Origin: Amycolatopsis lexingtonensis
Lineage (GTDB): Bacteria > Actinomycetota > Actinomycetes > Mycobacteriales > Pseudonocardiaceae
Direction: 5' to 3'
DNA length: 64,000 nt
Assembly (NCBI RefSeq): GCF_014873755.1
Contig: NZ_JADBEG010000001.1
Span: forward strand, 994,501-1,058,500
A program made the translations under genes and the position numbers. The notes under the pieces are model-generated. The model did no database searches. It saw only the letters and a program-made list of their open reading frames with translations, and was not told the origin of the DNA. Numbering within the stretch: the first letter of the stretch is position 1; every line of letters starts with the position of its first letter. Shown here in pieces: positions 8,203 through 17,069 of the stretch.

Positions 8203-8616
8203 ATGAGGATTTCCGTTGGGGTGAAACACTTTCTGCTCGCCGGCGCGGCGGCGCTGGCGCTCACGGCCTGTACCGCGCCGGCGCCGCCCGCGGCGTCGCC
8301 GCCGTCGATGCCCGCCATGACGAGCATGGCCGCGCCGCCGTCGCCGCCGGTGGCCGCCACCTCGAACACGGTGGCCATCAAGGACTTCGCGTTCGCGCCC
8401 GCGGCGACGACGGTGAAGAAGGGCACCACGGTCACCTGGACCAACTCCGACCAGGACCCGCACACGGTCACCAGCACCGGCTCCGGTGGCCCGCTGCGGT
8501 CCCCGACCCTCCAAACCGGACAGTCCTATTCGTACACTTTCACGACACCGGGCACGTTCGAGTACCTGTGCACCATCCACCCGTTCATGACCGCGACCGT
8601 GACGGTGACGCCGTGA
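8203..8616 (+). CDS. Cupredoxin-domain lipoprotein (plastocyanin-like)
   Basis: 137 residues. The signal peptide ends in a lipobox LTAC with Cys23 as the lipidation site. A Pro/Ala/Met-rich linker (24-53) contains several methionines that could bind copper. The single cupredoxin domain (about 54-137) has type 1 copper ligands His87, Cys123, His126 and Met129 (DPHTVT and CTIHPFM). It is therefore a lipid-anchored, extracytoplasmic blue-copper electron carrier. It follows the Rieske gene by 20 bp and its stop overlaps the next start, suggesting a redox relay with the Rieske protein. Confidence 0.9.
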   Translation: MRISVGVKHFLLAGAAALALTACTAPAPPAASPPSMPAMTSMAAPPSPPVAATSNTVAIKDFAFAPAATTVKKGTTVTWTNSDQDPHTVTSTGSGGPLRSPTLQTGQSYSYTFTTPGTFEYLCTIHPFMTATVTVTP

Positions 8617-9548
8617 CCGAAGAGCGTGACCCGGAGGGCATGACGAGGCGGCAGCTGCTGCGCCACACGGCGTGGTTCGGCGCCGCGGTGGTCCTCACAG
8701 TGACCGGCGGCGAGGTGATCAGCCGGATCGCCACACCCGGCGAGGCAGCGGTCGCCGACGACCCGAACGCGCTGCGGTTCGTCCAGATCAGCGACAGCCA
8801 CCTCGGGTTCAAGGGCCCGGCCAACACCGCCGTCGAGTCGTCGTTTTCCCAGGCGCTCACCCAGATCAACGGGCTGGGCTACCGGCCGGACTTCGTGATG
8901 CACACCGGCGACTTGACCCACCTGTCGACGCCCGCGCAATTCGACCAGGTCAAGCAGATGATGGGCACGCTGAACACCGGGGACGTGTCCACGGTGCCCG
9001 GCGAGCACGACTCGGTCGACGACGCCGGGCAGAAGTACCGGCAGGCCTTCGGCGCCGGCACCGCGGGCGACGGCTGGTACAGCTTCGACGTCAAGGGGGT
9101 CCACTTCATCGCGCTGGTGAACACGCTGAGCCTGGAGAAGCTCGGTCACCTCGGGCCGGACCAGCTGGAGTTCGTCCGCAAGGACGTCGCGAAGCTCGGC
9201 TCGGACACGCCGATCGTGGTGTTCAGCCACATCCCGCTGTTCGCGATGTACCCGGCGTGGGGCTGGGGCACCGACGACGCCACCCAAGCGCTGTCCTACC
9301 TGCGGCGGTTCTCGTCGGTGACGTGCCTCAACGGGCACGTGCACCAGCTGTTCACGAAGACCGAAGGGAACATCACCTTCCACAGCGCGACGACGACGGC
9401 GTACCCGCTGCCGCAGCCGGGCACGCGCCCGGCCCCGACGCCGGTGACCCTGCCGGCCGGCAAGCTCGCCGACGCGCTGGGCATCCGCGAAGTGTCCTAC
9501 CGGCCCGGGCAGCCGGGCCTGGCGGTGAAGGACGTGAAGCTGGCATGA
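8613..9548 (+). CDS. Tat-exported metallophosphoesterase (calcineurin-like)
   Basis: 311 residues if GTG 8613 is used, overlapping the cupredoxin stop (GTGA); ATG 8640 is the alternative. The leader TRRQLLRHTAWFG and a following hydrophobic stretch suggest twin-arginine export. Dimetal phosphoesterase motifs appear in order: SDSHLG, HTGDLTH, PGEHD (Glu replaces the usual Asn of GNHD), FSHIPLF and NGHVHQ. It likely hydrolyses a phosphomonoester or phosphodiester outside the membrane. Its stop overlaps the ATG of the next gene, so the sigma-to-membrane-protein genes form one coupled operon. Confidence 0.87.
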   Translation: MTEERDPEGMTRRQLLRHTAWFGAAVVLTVTGGEVISRIATPGEAAVADDPNALRFVQISDSHLGFKGPANTAVESSFSQALTQINGLGYRPDFVMHTGDLTHLSTPAQFDQVKQMMGTLNTGDVSTVPGEHDSVDDAGQKYRQAFGAGTAGDGWYSFDVKGVHFIALVNTLSLEKLGHLGPDQLEFVRKDVAKLGSDTPIVVFSHIPLFAMYPAWGWGTDDATQALSYLRRFSSVTCLNGHVHQLFTKTEGNITFHSATTTAYPLPQPGTRPAPTPVTLPAGKLADALGIREVSYRPGQPGLAVKDVKLA

Positions 9549-9949
9549 ACCTCCTCCTGCGGATCGCGACAGCGGTGTGCCTGGCGGGCACCGGCTTCCT
9601 CCACGCACAGCTGTACGTCGACGGGTACCGGGTGATCCCGGTGATCGGCCCGGCGTTCCTGGTACAGGCGTCGGCATCGATGGCGGTGGCGTTGCTGCTG
9701 CTGGCGGGCAGCCCCCTCCTGCTGCGGCTCACCGCGGCGGCCCTGGCGGCGGGCGCCTTGGCGGGCTTCGTGCTGTCGCGGACGACCGGGCTGTTCGGCT
9801 TTTCCGAGCGGGGCTTCCAGCCGGCGCCCCAGGCGTTGCTGAGCGTCCTGGCCGAGGTGGCCGTTGTGGTTCTCATCGCGATCGCGCTGCACCGCGACGG
9901 CTTCCGGTGGCGGGAGGTGGTCAGGCGGAGCCGGAGTACGGTCCGGTAG
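9545..9949 (+). CDS. Small four-helix membrane protein
   Basis: 134 residues with four hydrophobic segments (about 3-20, 33-53, 57-76 and 98-118) and an Arg-rich C-terminus. Start ATG 9545 overlaps the metallophosphoesterase stop (ATGA). I do not recognise the family. Its position as last gene of the sigma/Rieske/cupredoxin operon suggests a membrane component of the same redox or cell-envelope function. Confidence 0.75.
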   Translation: MNLLLRIATAVCLAGTGFLHAQLYVDGYRVIPVIGPAFLVQASASMAVALLLLAGSPLLLRLTAAALAAGALAGFVLSRTTGLFGFSERGFQPAPQALLSVLAEVAVVVLIAIALHRDGFRWREVVRRSRSTVR

Positions 9950-9981
9950 CCGGCGAACGGGTAGCGGGGAAGGATGATGGC

Positions 9982-10581
9982 GTGGAATCGGTCGATGCGG
10001 TTGAGGATCCGCGCGCACGCTTCGAGTCGCGGCTGAGCGGGCTCCGAGGCCGTCGGGTCTTGGCGGTCGACTACTGGGACGTCCACAACTTCGACTCGGA
10101 ACCGGCACGATGGGACTACGGCGACTGGCACCACGCTGTCCTGGGCGTCGGGCTCGCCACCGACGTGGGGCCGGTTTCGCTGACCTGGACCAGTACCTTC
10201 TTCCCCTACGGCGTCGAAGTCTTCCACGACCGGATCGAAGACCACCTCGTCTTGGGAGAGGGCGGCCCGGAGCGGGTCGGTCCCGGCGCCGGGAGTACGT
10301 GGGACCGGTACCTCGGAACGCCGGTACTCGGCACCGCCGCCCGTTGGCAGCGGCTGGAACTGGGGCCGAGCCGGCGATCCGATGGCAGCGTCGTCGGACC
10401 TGCGCGCGCTGTGGACGTGCCCACGGCGGTGCGTCTCGACTTCGCCGCGGGACCGGTGTGGTTCGTCGCTGCCATCCCACGGCCACCGGAGTGGCGGCGC
10501 GCGTTCGTCGGCGGCGACGAGATCGTCATCGTCTTCTCACCCGGGAAGATGCGAGAAATCGGTTTTGACGCTGCGCTTTGA
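9982..10581 (+). CDS. Hypothetical protein, 199 aa
   Basis: Not recognised. Start GTG 9982 is chosen because AAGGA lies 7 nt upstream. The protein is soluble, rich in Trp, Tyr and His in its first half (RVLAVDYWDVHNFDSEP, DYGDWHHAVLG), with no signal peptide or membrane segment. The C-terminal part reads like a beta-rich domain (GPVWFVAAIPRP, GDEIVIVFSPGKMREIG). It is convergent with the secreted ribonuclease gene, with only 24 bp between stop codons. A role as intracellular inhibitor of that nuclease is possible but has no direct support. Confidence 0.7.
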   Translation: MESVDAVEDPRARFESRLSGLRGRRVLAVDYWDVHNFDSEPARWDYGDWHHAVLGVGLATDVGPVSLTWTSTFFPYGVEVFHDRIEDHLVLGEGGPERVGPGAGSTWDRYLGTPVLGTAARWQRLELGPSRRSDGSVVGPARAVDVPTAVRLDFAAGPVWFVAAIPRPPEWRRAFVGGDEIVIVFSPGKMREIGFDAAL

Positions 10582-10605
10582 ACAGGAGCCCTAACTTCGG
10601 CGGAC

Positions 10606-11010
10606 TCAGATCTGGTAGAAGTCCGTGTAGTGGTTGGGCGAGAACCACACCACGCCGGTGGTCAGGTCGACGACGATCCGGTAGGCGTCGCGGGCTGCGC
10701 CGCACGTGCGTGGGTAGACGTCGAACTCGCGGAACGCGTGGCCGGCCGGGAGTTCGCCTTCGCGGTTCTGGTAGGTGCCGCCCGCGTAGTTGCACTGGCC
10801 GCCGGGCCAGTCGTACCAGCCGCGGGTGCCGGGGTAGCCCTTGCTCTGCCAGGTCGTGTTGGCCGAGCGGGCATCCGAGCAGCGCGACTGCGTGCAGGAG
10901 CTGTACACGGTCGCATCGGCGACCGCGGTGCTGACACCGAGCGTGGCAGCCACGGCGGTGACGGTCACGGCGAGCCGCCGCGCGGTCCGGGAAAGCAGGG
11001 AAGCGGGCAC
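10606..11010 (-). CDS. Secreted guanyl-specific ribonuclease (RNase Sa/barnase-like, N1/T1 superfamily)
   Basis: 134 residues from GTG 11010, which sits 4 nt after AGGAGG. Residues 1-33 are a signal peptide. The mature part has RNase Sa-like core motifs: FREFDVYPR with the candidate general base Glu95, RDAYRIVVD with active-site arginines (107, 111), and SPNHYTDFYQI with catalytic His127. Four cysteines (39, 44, 73, 103) could form disulfides. Such enzymes cleave single-stranded RNA after guanosine outside the cell. No barstar-like gene is adjacent. Confidence 0.85.
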   Translation of the reverse strand: MPASLLSRTARRLAVTVTAVAATLGVSTAVADATVYSSCTQSRCSDARSANTTWQSKGYPGTRGWYDWPGGQCNYAGGTYQNREGELPAGHAFREFDVYPRTCGAARDAYRIVVDLTTGVVWFSPNHYTDFYQI

Positions 11011-11119
11011 GGAACCTCCTCGTCTCGTTGGGGCTCCGGAATGGTGGCTGCCGCGCGTCGCCGGAAGGCGACCGGGAACGTGCCTGTCCGGTGAATTTCC
11101 GGCGACAGACGGCTCCACG

Positions 11120-12313
11120 TCAGGCACCGGTTCGGGCGTACCGCCACCGGGTGCCGGCGAGCAGGAGCAGCGCGGCGGCCTGGATGGCGGCGACCACGAT
11201 GATCAAGGCTTCCACCGAATACCCGTAGAGGGCGCCGGTGAGGGCGCCGCCGCCGAGGGTGGCGATGCCCATGACGCCGGCGAAGACGCCGTAGGCGGTG
11301 GCGCGGCGCGGGCCGGGGACGAGGTCGGCGACGACCGCGCGCAGGGTGGATTCCTGGACGCCGGTCGCGGCGCCCCACACGAGTGCGCCCAGTACGACCG
11401 GCCAGACCGTGTCCGTGAACGCCAGCACCGGTACGGCCGCGGCCAGCAGCGGCAGGATCACCAGGGTGCGCGGACCGGTGCGGTCGTAGAGCCAGCCGGT
11501 CGCCAGTGCGGCGAGCGCGTCGGCGGCCATGGCCGCGGCGTAGAGCACCGGAACCACGGCGGGGGAGAGCAGGTGGCGCTCGACGAGGTGGAACGAGAGC
11601 ACGCCGAAGGTGGCGAACCCGGCCATCGTGGTGGCGGTGAAGCACGCGTACACCCAGAACGTGCGTGGCAGGCGCGCGGGCTTTTCCGTTGTGTGCCGCG
11701 GTTGTGCCGGGGTGACGGCGGTTTCGTAGGCCGCCGGGTCGGGAACGCGTCCGCGCAGCCACGCCAGCAGTGCGAGCGCCGCCACGCCCGGCACGGCGAG
11801 CACGCCCAGTGCCGTGCCGTAGCCACCGTTCGCCGCGAGGACGCCCGCCACGGTCAGCGGGCCGACCAGGGCGCCGACCTGGTCCATGGCCTCGTGGACG
11901 GCGAAGCCGCGGCCGCGTCCGGTGACGGCGGTGGCGTGGGAGAGCAGCGTGTCTTTCGCGGGCGATCGCACGGCTTTGCCGACGCGTTCGGCGATGACCA
12001 GGGCGCAGGCCACCCAGAGGACGCCGGTCAGGCCGAGCAGGGGCACGCTGAGTGCGGTCAGCGCGTAGCCGCCGATCGTGAGGCCCCAGAAGCGGCGGGT
12101 GCGGTCGGCCAGCGGTCCGGAGACCAGCCGCAGGCCGAGCGCGGCGGCCTCGCCGGCGCCGGTGACGATCCCGACGACGGCGGCGGAGGCGCCCAGCCCG
12201 GCCAGCAGCGGGCCGGTGATCGAGCGCGCGCCCTCGTAGACGAAGTCCATCAGCAGGCTGACCGTGCCGAAGGCGACCACGAACCGCCACGCCGAAAGCC
12301 CGGGGTGGTGCAT
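11120..12313 (-). CDS. MFS transporter
   Basis: 397 residues with about twelve hydrophobic segments and the MFS loop 2-3 signature (SGPLADRTRRFWG), plus a second-half counterpart (TGWLYDRTGPRT). Start ATG 12313 follows GAGG by 5 nt; further in-frame upstream codons lack support. It is on the same strand as the DUF1232 and ChrB-like genes upstream (77 bp gap), so it may form a unit with them. Chromate or drug export is a guess from the ChrB-like neighbour; the sequence alone gives no substrate. Confidence 0.85.
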   Translation of the reverse strand: MHHPGLSAWRFVVAFGTVSLLMDFVYEGARSITGPLLAGLGASAAVVGIVTGAGEAAALGLRLVSGPLADRTRRFWGLTIGGYALTALSVPLLGLTGVLWVACALVIAERVGKAVRSPAKDTLLSHATAVTGRGRGFAVHEAMDQVGALVGPLTVAGVLAANGGYGTALGVLAVPGVAALALLAWLRGRVPDPAAYETAVTPAQPRHTTEKPARLPRTFWVYACFTATTMAGFATFGVLSFHLVERHLLSPAVVPVLYAAAMAADALAALATGWLYDRTGPRTLVILPLLAAAVPVLAFTDTVWPVVLGALVWGAATGVQESTLRAVVADLVPGPRRATAYGVFAGVMGIATLGGGALTGALYGYSVEALIIVVAAIQAAALLLLAGTRWRYARTGA

Positions 12314-12389
12314 GGACACCTCGCTTCCGGTCACTCGCTCGACCAGGAACACCACCACGAGTGTGTCGCCTGGGCAACCCGCGACCGGA

Positions 12390-12812
12390 TCAGGTCGCGG
12401 GCGACCGAAGGCCGGTCAAGCGGATCAGTGCCGCGAAGCCGTCGTCGGTGCCGGGCCAGTGGGCGCGGACGGCGTCGAGTCCGGCTCGGCGGACGACACC
12501 GCGGAGGACGGCGGTGACGATGATCGCGTCGTCGGCGTAGCCGAGGACCGGGATGAAGTCCGGGATCAGGTCGATCGGCAGCGCGAGATAGGTCAGCAAC
12601 AACCCGAGCCGGATGCGGACGCCGCGGGGCAGGGACTTGTCGGCGGCGAGCCGGCGGATCAGGCGCAGGACGTCGGGCAGCAGCCGCAGGGCCTCCCGCA
12701 GCAGGCCGCCGCGTGGCCGGACGATCACGAGCGCGGTGACCAGGGCGAGCCACGCGAGCAGCAGCGCGGCGGCGACGCCGATGAGCAGGTCCCACCAGAA
12801 CGAGCCGGTCAT
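12390..12812 (-). CDS. DUF1232 (YkvA-like) membrane protein
   Basis: 140 residues. An N-terminal membrane helix (about 8-32) is followed by the DUF1232 core, with LTYLALPIDLIPDFIPVLGY and the adjoining ADDAI, the diagnostic segment of YkvA-family proteins. The function of the family is unknown. Its ATG overlaps the stop of the ChrB-like gene (ATGA), so the two are translationally coupled. Confidence 0.85.
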   Translation of the reverse strand: MTGSFWWDLLIGVAAALLLAWLALVTALVIVRPRGGLLREALRLLPDVLRLIRRLAADKSLPRGVRIRLGLLLTYLALPIDLIPDFIPVLGYADDAIIVTAVLRGVVRRAGLDAVRAHWPGTDDGFAALIRLTGLRSPAT

Positions 12813-13378
12813 GGCCGCTCCGCGGCAGGCGGGAGACCATCGGCGTGGAGGGCGGCTTCTTCGAACGCGGCGAGTTCGGCGGCGGCCTCGTCGACGGCCT
12901 CGCGAGCGGCCGCGCTCCCGGGAGCGGCGAAGTAGTCGCGGGCGGCGATCTTGTCCAGCCAGCTGCGGAAGCGCTGGAGGTCGGCTTCGGATTCCTCGAC
13001 CTCGGCGTAGGTGGCGTTGCCGCGGGCCTGCTCCTCGGCCAGCTCCCGGCGCAGTTCGGGAAGGCGTCCCAGAACTTCGGCGTATTCGGCATCACGGGCG
13101 GCGTTGAGCTCGGTGATCACGGCCTGTTCCTCGGCCGGGTCGGTGAAGGCCATCGACAGCACCCGCGCGACGCCGCCCTGGTGCCGGACCCGGTCGGTCA
13201 GGCGGCGGATCTCGCGGACGACGCCGGGCCTGGCGGGCAGCAGGCACACGGATTGCTGCAGGTAAAGCGCGCCCAGGGAACGGAGTTTGCGCCAGACCTG
13301 CACGCGCAGTGTCGCGGCCGCACCGGCGGTGGACACGCTGATCACCAGCCAGCCCGCGCTGTCGGCTTCGCTCGTCAC
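12809..13378 (-). CDS. ChrB N-terminal-domain-like protein
   Basis: 189 residues resembling the N-terminal domain of chromate-resistance protein ChrB: WLVISVSTAGAAATLRVQVW, then SLGALYLQQSVCLLP, and a long charged helical second half. In known systems ChrB helps regulate chromate efflux (ChrA), but no ChrA is present here. The first codon lies about 140 bp from a divergent lipoprotein gene. The coupled DUF1232 gene and following MFS gene are its likely operon. Involvement in chromate resistance is unproven. Confidence 0.7.
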   Translation of the reverse strand: MTSEADSAGWLVISVSTAGAAATLRVQVWRKLRSLGALYLQQSVCLLPARPGVVREIRRLTDRVRHQGGVARVLSMAFTDPAEEQAVITELNAARDAEYAEVLGRLPELRRELAEEQARGNATYAEVEESEADLQRFRSWLDKIAARDYFAAPGSAAAREAVDEAAAELAAFEEAALHADGLPPAAERP

Positions 13379-13521
13379 ATCGACATGTTACACCCGTAAC
13401 ATCCGCGGATCTGGCCTGATCTTTCGACTGACCGGCGAGCTCAAGCAGAAAGCCGAGGCTGCCGCGCCGGCGGCGTCCGCCGGTGCGATAGCTTTCCGAG
13501 CATCGTTCTGGGGAGGAATGA

Positions 13522-14670
13522 ATGACCCACCGTCTTCGGGCTGCTGTCGTGCTGGTGACGATGCTCGGCCTCGCCGCTTGTCGGCCCGCCCCGGAGACTC
13601 AGCTGGGTGGCCTGCGGACGAACATCCTGATCGAGAAACCAGGCAGCGAGCCGGTGGCCCAGTACGAGGGCACGCCGGTGTACTACCCGTGCGCCGTGCT
13701 CACCAACGACGTCATCGCCGCCGCCGGGCTGAAGTACACCGACCACGCTCTCGCCGGCGGCACCCGCCTCAGCCCGGGCGCCGACCGTCCGGAGCTGGCA
13801 GGCACCACGTTCGAGCCGATCTCCTGCGGCGGCCACCTCCAACGAGCCGCCGGCCGCCGAGACGAACCGGAGATCACGCTCACGACGCTCAATGTCAAGC
13901 TCTCCAGCGCTTCCGCTTGGCGTCTGGCCACGTCGCCGCAAGCGGGGAAGGCCGGAACCGCCAACGGCGTCGAGTACCGCCGTCGCCCGGATGACGGCGA
14001 CGACGAAGTCACGGTGGCCTTCACCGACGGCGGACACGGCGCGGTCAACGCCTTCACCCTCGAAGTGGACCACTTCTCGGCGATAGCGGACGGCGAAACC
14101 GTGCTGGCCAAGCTCATCGACGGTATCACCAGGAACGTCGCCGCGGGTCCCCGGCCGATGCCCGAGCACCGCTACCCGGAGCCCTACCAGCTGACCGCCG
14201 AGCCGTGCGACGCCATGCCACCCGAGGTCTTCACCGCGGTCACCGGGCTGCCGACCGATGGCCTGCAGAAGGACTTGTTCTCGGTGGACGAGAACTACGT
14301 GGTGAACGACAACGCGGTCCAGATCACCTGCCAACGCGTTTCCCTGCTCGACGGGACCGAACGGGATGCGGCGAGCCTGTCCGTCGAGCAGACGATCTAC
14401 GCGGCGGGCCCGGCCGTCGCGGCCGGCGACGCCCAGCGCATGTGCGCCTACGACGCGACCACAAAGGACAGCAGCCCGCTGCCGGGGCCCGTCGGCGACG
14501 TGAGTTGCGGTGCAGTGGGGGACAGCGTGACCGGCGGGGCCACGGTTTACTTCCACGTCGGCCGCGCGCTGGTCCGGGTGAGCCTCACCTCGCACGAGAT
14601 CACCGGATCGCCCGCGGTCGCCAAAGTGGCCGAGGGCGCCAAGCGGATTTACGCGCTCCTCAACCACTGA
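13522..14670 (+). CDS. Hypothetical lipoprotein, two similar halves
   Basis: 382 residues. The signal peptide ends in lipobox LAAC (Cys20), so the mature protein is lipid-anchored outside the membrane. The body has two Cys-containing segments of similar plan: YYPCAVLTNDVIAAAGLKYT near the N-terminus and EPCDAMPPEVFTAVTGLPTD near residue 230. This resembles DUF3558-type actinobacterial lipoproteins in duplicate. A GGGGAGG precedes the ATG. Function unknown. Confidence 0.75.
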   Translation: MTHRLRAAVVLVTMLGLAACRPAPETQLGGLRTNILIEKPGSEPVAQYEGTPVYYPCAVLTNDVIAAAGLKYTDHALAGGTRLSPGADRPELAGTTFEPISCGGHLQRAAGRRDEPEITLTTLNVKLSSASAWRLATSPQAGKAGTANGVEYRRRPDDGDDEVTVAFTDGGHGAVNAFTLEVDHFSAIADGETVLAKLIDGITRNVAAGPRPMPEHRYPEPYQLTAEPCDAMPPEVFTAVTGLPTDGLQKDLFSVDENYVVNDNAVQITCQRVSLLDGTERDAASLSVEQTIYAAGPAVAAGDAQRMCAYDATTKDSSPLPGPVGDVSCGAVGDSVTGGATVYFHVGRALVRVSLTSHEITGSPAVAKVAEGAKRIYALLNH

Positions 14671-14734
14671 GCCGGCCGCCAGGGATTGCGGAATGTTCTC
14701 GGTCGGCTTGCGGAGCGGCCCGTCCCGAGCCGTT

Positions 14735-15232
14735 TCACCGGCGGTGCCGTGGGCGACCGGTGATGGTCACTGTCTCGATGTGGTGATGCTGTGCGACGTC
14801 GGGAGGGATCTCGCCGAGGGTGATCAGCCATTCGTCCGCCATGGACGCGATGGTCAGGTCGCCGGCGTCGAAGCTGAGGAGGACTCCACCGACGGATGGC
14901 TCCGTGGCGGACTCCCGGATCAGGACGGCATCGCGGAGGCGGGTGCCGACGAACCTCGTGAGGAGGCTCGGCGCTTGAGCGGGACGGACTATGCCTTCGC
15001 CGTACTCGCCCATGTCGTAGGAGCTGTCGGGTACTGATTCCGCGAGGTGGAGCAGGTCTCCCGTGCCGTGCAGCCTCAGAGCCGGGACGCGCCGAAAATG
15101 GAGCCAGAACCGCAGCAGTGCGCTCCACTGGCCTTGGTACCAGTGCGTTTCTTCGGTTACCGAGTCCAGTGTCAAGCCCAGTCGGGCTCGAAGCAGCGCC
15201 GTGGTCTTGGTGCCGTCGTCGGGAGCGAACAT
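14735..15232 (-). CDS. Hypothetical protein, 165 aa
   Basis: Not recognised. A soluble acidic protein with a mixed alpha/beta look (SALLRFWLHFRRVPALRLHG; later VGGVLLSFDAGDLTIASMAD). No signal peptide or catalytic motif is apparent. The start ATG 15232 has no clear ribosome-binding site, so the N-terminus is uncertain. It sits among other small soluble proteins of unknown role, an arrangement often seen for immunity-type proteins; this is only suggestive. Confidence 0.6.
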   Translation of the reverse strand: MFAPDDGTKTTALLRARLGLTLDSVTEETHWYQGQWSALLRFWLHFRRVPALRLHGTGDLLHLAESVPDSSYDMGEYGEGIVRPAQAPSLLTRFVGTRLRDAVLIRESATEPSVGGVLLSFDAGDLTIASMADEWLITLGEIPPDVAQHHHIETVTITGRPRHRR

Positions 15233-15338
15233 CGCCGCAGGATAAGGGGCCGACCTGGCGATAGCACTCGGATTCCCGCGGTTGTCGCGGCGATCGGATT
15301 CAGCCGTGGCGTGCCGCCGGCTCGGTGCGTGAACTCGG

Positions 15339-16244
15339 CTACTCCGTGAACATGGTCAGCGACCGAACCCGGTCGAAGCGTCGGGCGGCCAGATCTTCGT
15401 GGCGGATCAGGAAGCGGCCGACGTGTACCTGGTCCTCCAACTGGAACTGGGCCAGCGGTAGCCACTCGCTCATCAGCCGGATCGTCTCCTCCTCCACGAG
15501 CCGGTCGCGGTCCGGCACGTCGTGCGCGATCGAGTCTTCCGCCATGCCGTACTCGGCGTTCTCGCCGATGCCCAGCTCCATCGAATAGCCGCCGAGGTAG
15601 AGGTCGGCGCCCGTGGTCGCCTGCGGCCAGAGCTCCTCGAACAAGGTGCGGAGGTCTTCGAGGTGGGCGGTGTCGCCCACCTGCAGCTGGACGGCGTCCG
15701 ACTCGAACTCGAGGTTCTCGGGTTCGTCGAACCAGCCCGGCATCTCCGGCTGGACCAGCGCGACGAGGTCGGACCGCAGCCGGAGGAAACCCGATTCGAA
15801 CCAGTCGTCGTCGTGGGGCGGTGGCTGGTCCACCTGCGCGGTGGCGGTGCCGGCCGGAACGTGGACGACCCGCGCGAACTCGTGCTCGTCGTCCGAGTGC
15901 AGCGCGTGCTCGTGCGCCAAGAAGAACAGCAGCGACCCGTCCGCCGGGAGCTCGAGGCCGTCGGCCCGCGGCAGCTTCGCGCAGTCGAGCGAGGCGATGA
16001 ACGGAAGCGGCAACCGGCCCAGGCCGCTGATGTCGGCGTACGGCCATTCGGTGCCGACCGGCAGGCGGGGCAGCCCGCCGTTCTGTCCGACGACGCCACC
16101 GTGCTGCTCGGCCGATCCGGCGCCGTACCGGTTGGGAGCGCACACCCAGATCGCCACCCGGAGAAAGCGGCCGATCCGGTCGGCCGCTTCGGCCGGGACG
16201 CCGCGCTCGATCGCCGTGCTCCGAAGCTGTTCGAGATGGTTCAT
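15339..16244 (-). CDS. DUF1963 (YwqG-like) domain protein
   Basis: 301 residues from ATG 16244. It carries DUF1963 landmarks: NGGLPRLPVGTEWPY, LPLPFIASLDCAKLP, GSLLFFLAHE and the late LGGYSMELGIGENAEYG. It is cytoplasmic. The family is widespread and without known activity, and is often found near polymorphic-toxin immunity genes. It is divergent from the 251-residue hypothetical gene, with 67 bp between starts. Confidence 0.8.
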   Translation of the reverse strand: MNHLEQLRSTAIERGVPAEAADRIGRFLRVAIWVCAPNRYGAGSAEQHGGVVGQNGGLPRLPVGTEWPYADISGLGRLPLPFIASLDCAKLPRADGLELPADGSLLFFLAHEHALHSDDEHEFARVVHVPAGTATAQVDQPPPHDDDWFESGFLRLRSDLVALVQPEMPGWFDEPENLEFESDAVQLQVGDTAHLEDLRTLFEELWPQATTGADLYLGGYSMELGIGENAEYGMAEDSIAHDVPDRDRLVEEETIRLMSEWLPLAQFQLEDQVHVGRFLIRHEDLAARRFDRVRSLTMFTE

Positions 16245-16311
16245 GGCCGAGCACTCTCGCACATCCGCTGCCGAGGTGAGAACGCCGGAGCTGATCGGGC
16301 AAGATCGTCGC

Positions 16312-17067
16312 ATGGTGTCCTCGCCGAATTGGCTCGACCGCTACCGGAGCGGGCAGCGGGAACAGGTGTGGCAGGAACTGCGCGGGCTCGGCAGCCGGGT
16401 CCGGGAACCCGACTGGGCCCACGAGGCACAGCTGGTCTGCGACGAGATGGCTCGACGCGCCCGTCACAACGTCGAACTCATCGTCGAGCGGCTGTCCGAG
16501 GACGGCTATCGCTTCCACGCCAACGACGACGAGCAGACTCCGGTGCCGGGCCATGTCCCGCCGACCCCGGCGGCCGCCGCGCACGCGGACTGGTTGCAGC
16601 AGCGGTTCGGTGCTGTTCCGATGACCTTGGTGTCCTGGTTGCGGATCGTCGGGGACGTCTGGCTCGTGGGCACGCACCCGAAGTGGCCCACGTCGGCGGC
16701 CGCTGATCCGCTGGTGATCGAGCTGGAGGGGTCGCGCTATCCCGGTGACGCGTCGATGCGCGAGTACGTCGAGGACGAGTGGGCCGAGTGGCTGGATCGC
16801 CGGACGGAGGATCCCGGCGCGGCCGGCCTGTTCGAGTTGCCCGTCGCGCCCGACCGGCTGCACAAGGACAACACCAGCGGCGGCGCGCCGTACGGCATCG
16901 TCCTGCCCGACGACTGCGCCGACGGGTTGTTCGCCTGGGAGGCTCGGATGCCGTTCGTCTCCTATTTGAACTGGGTCTTCGGCAACGGTGGATTCCCGTG
17001 GTCGTCGGGGGAGCAGGGCCAGTGGGAACTGAAGCTCCGCATCGTCGGGGACATGTTGCCGCTGTAG
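16312..17067 (+). CDS. Hypothetical protein, 251 aa
   Basis: Not recognised. It begins MVSSPNWLDRYRSGQREQVW and has Trp-rich, acidic segments (EDEWAEWLDRRTEDPG) but no membrane segment or signal peptide. The layout suggests a soluble two-domain cytoplasmic protein. It is divergent from the DUF1963 gene and convergent with the next gene, the two stop codons lying 2 bp apart. Confidence 0.72.
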   Translation: MVSSPNWLDRYRSGQREQVWQELRGLGSRVREPDWAHEAQLVCDEMARRARHNVELIVERLSEDGYRFHANDDEQTPVPGHVPPTPAAAAHADWLQQRFGAVPMTLVSWLRIVGDVWLVGTHPKWPTSAAADPLVIELEGSRYPGDASMREYVEDEWAEWLDRRTEDPGAAGLFELPVAPDRLHKDNTSGGAPYGIVLPDDCADGLFAWEARMPFVSYLNWVFGNGGFPWSSGEQGQWELKLRIVGDMLPL

Positions 17068-17069
17068 CG

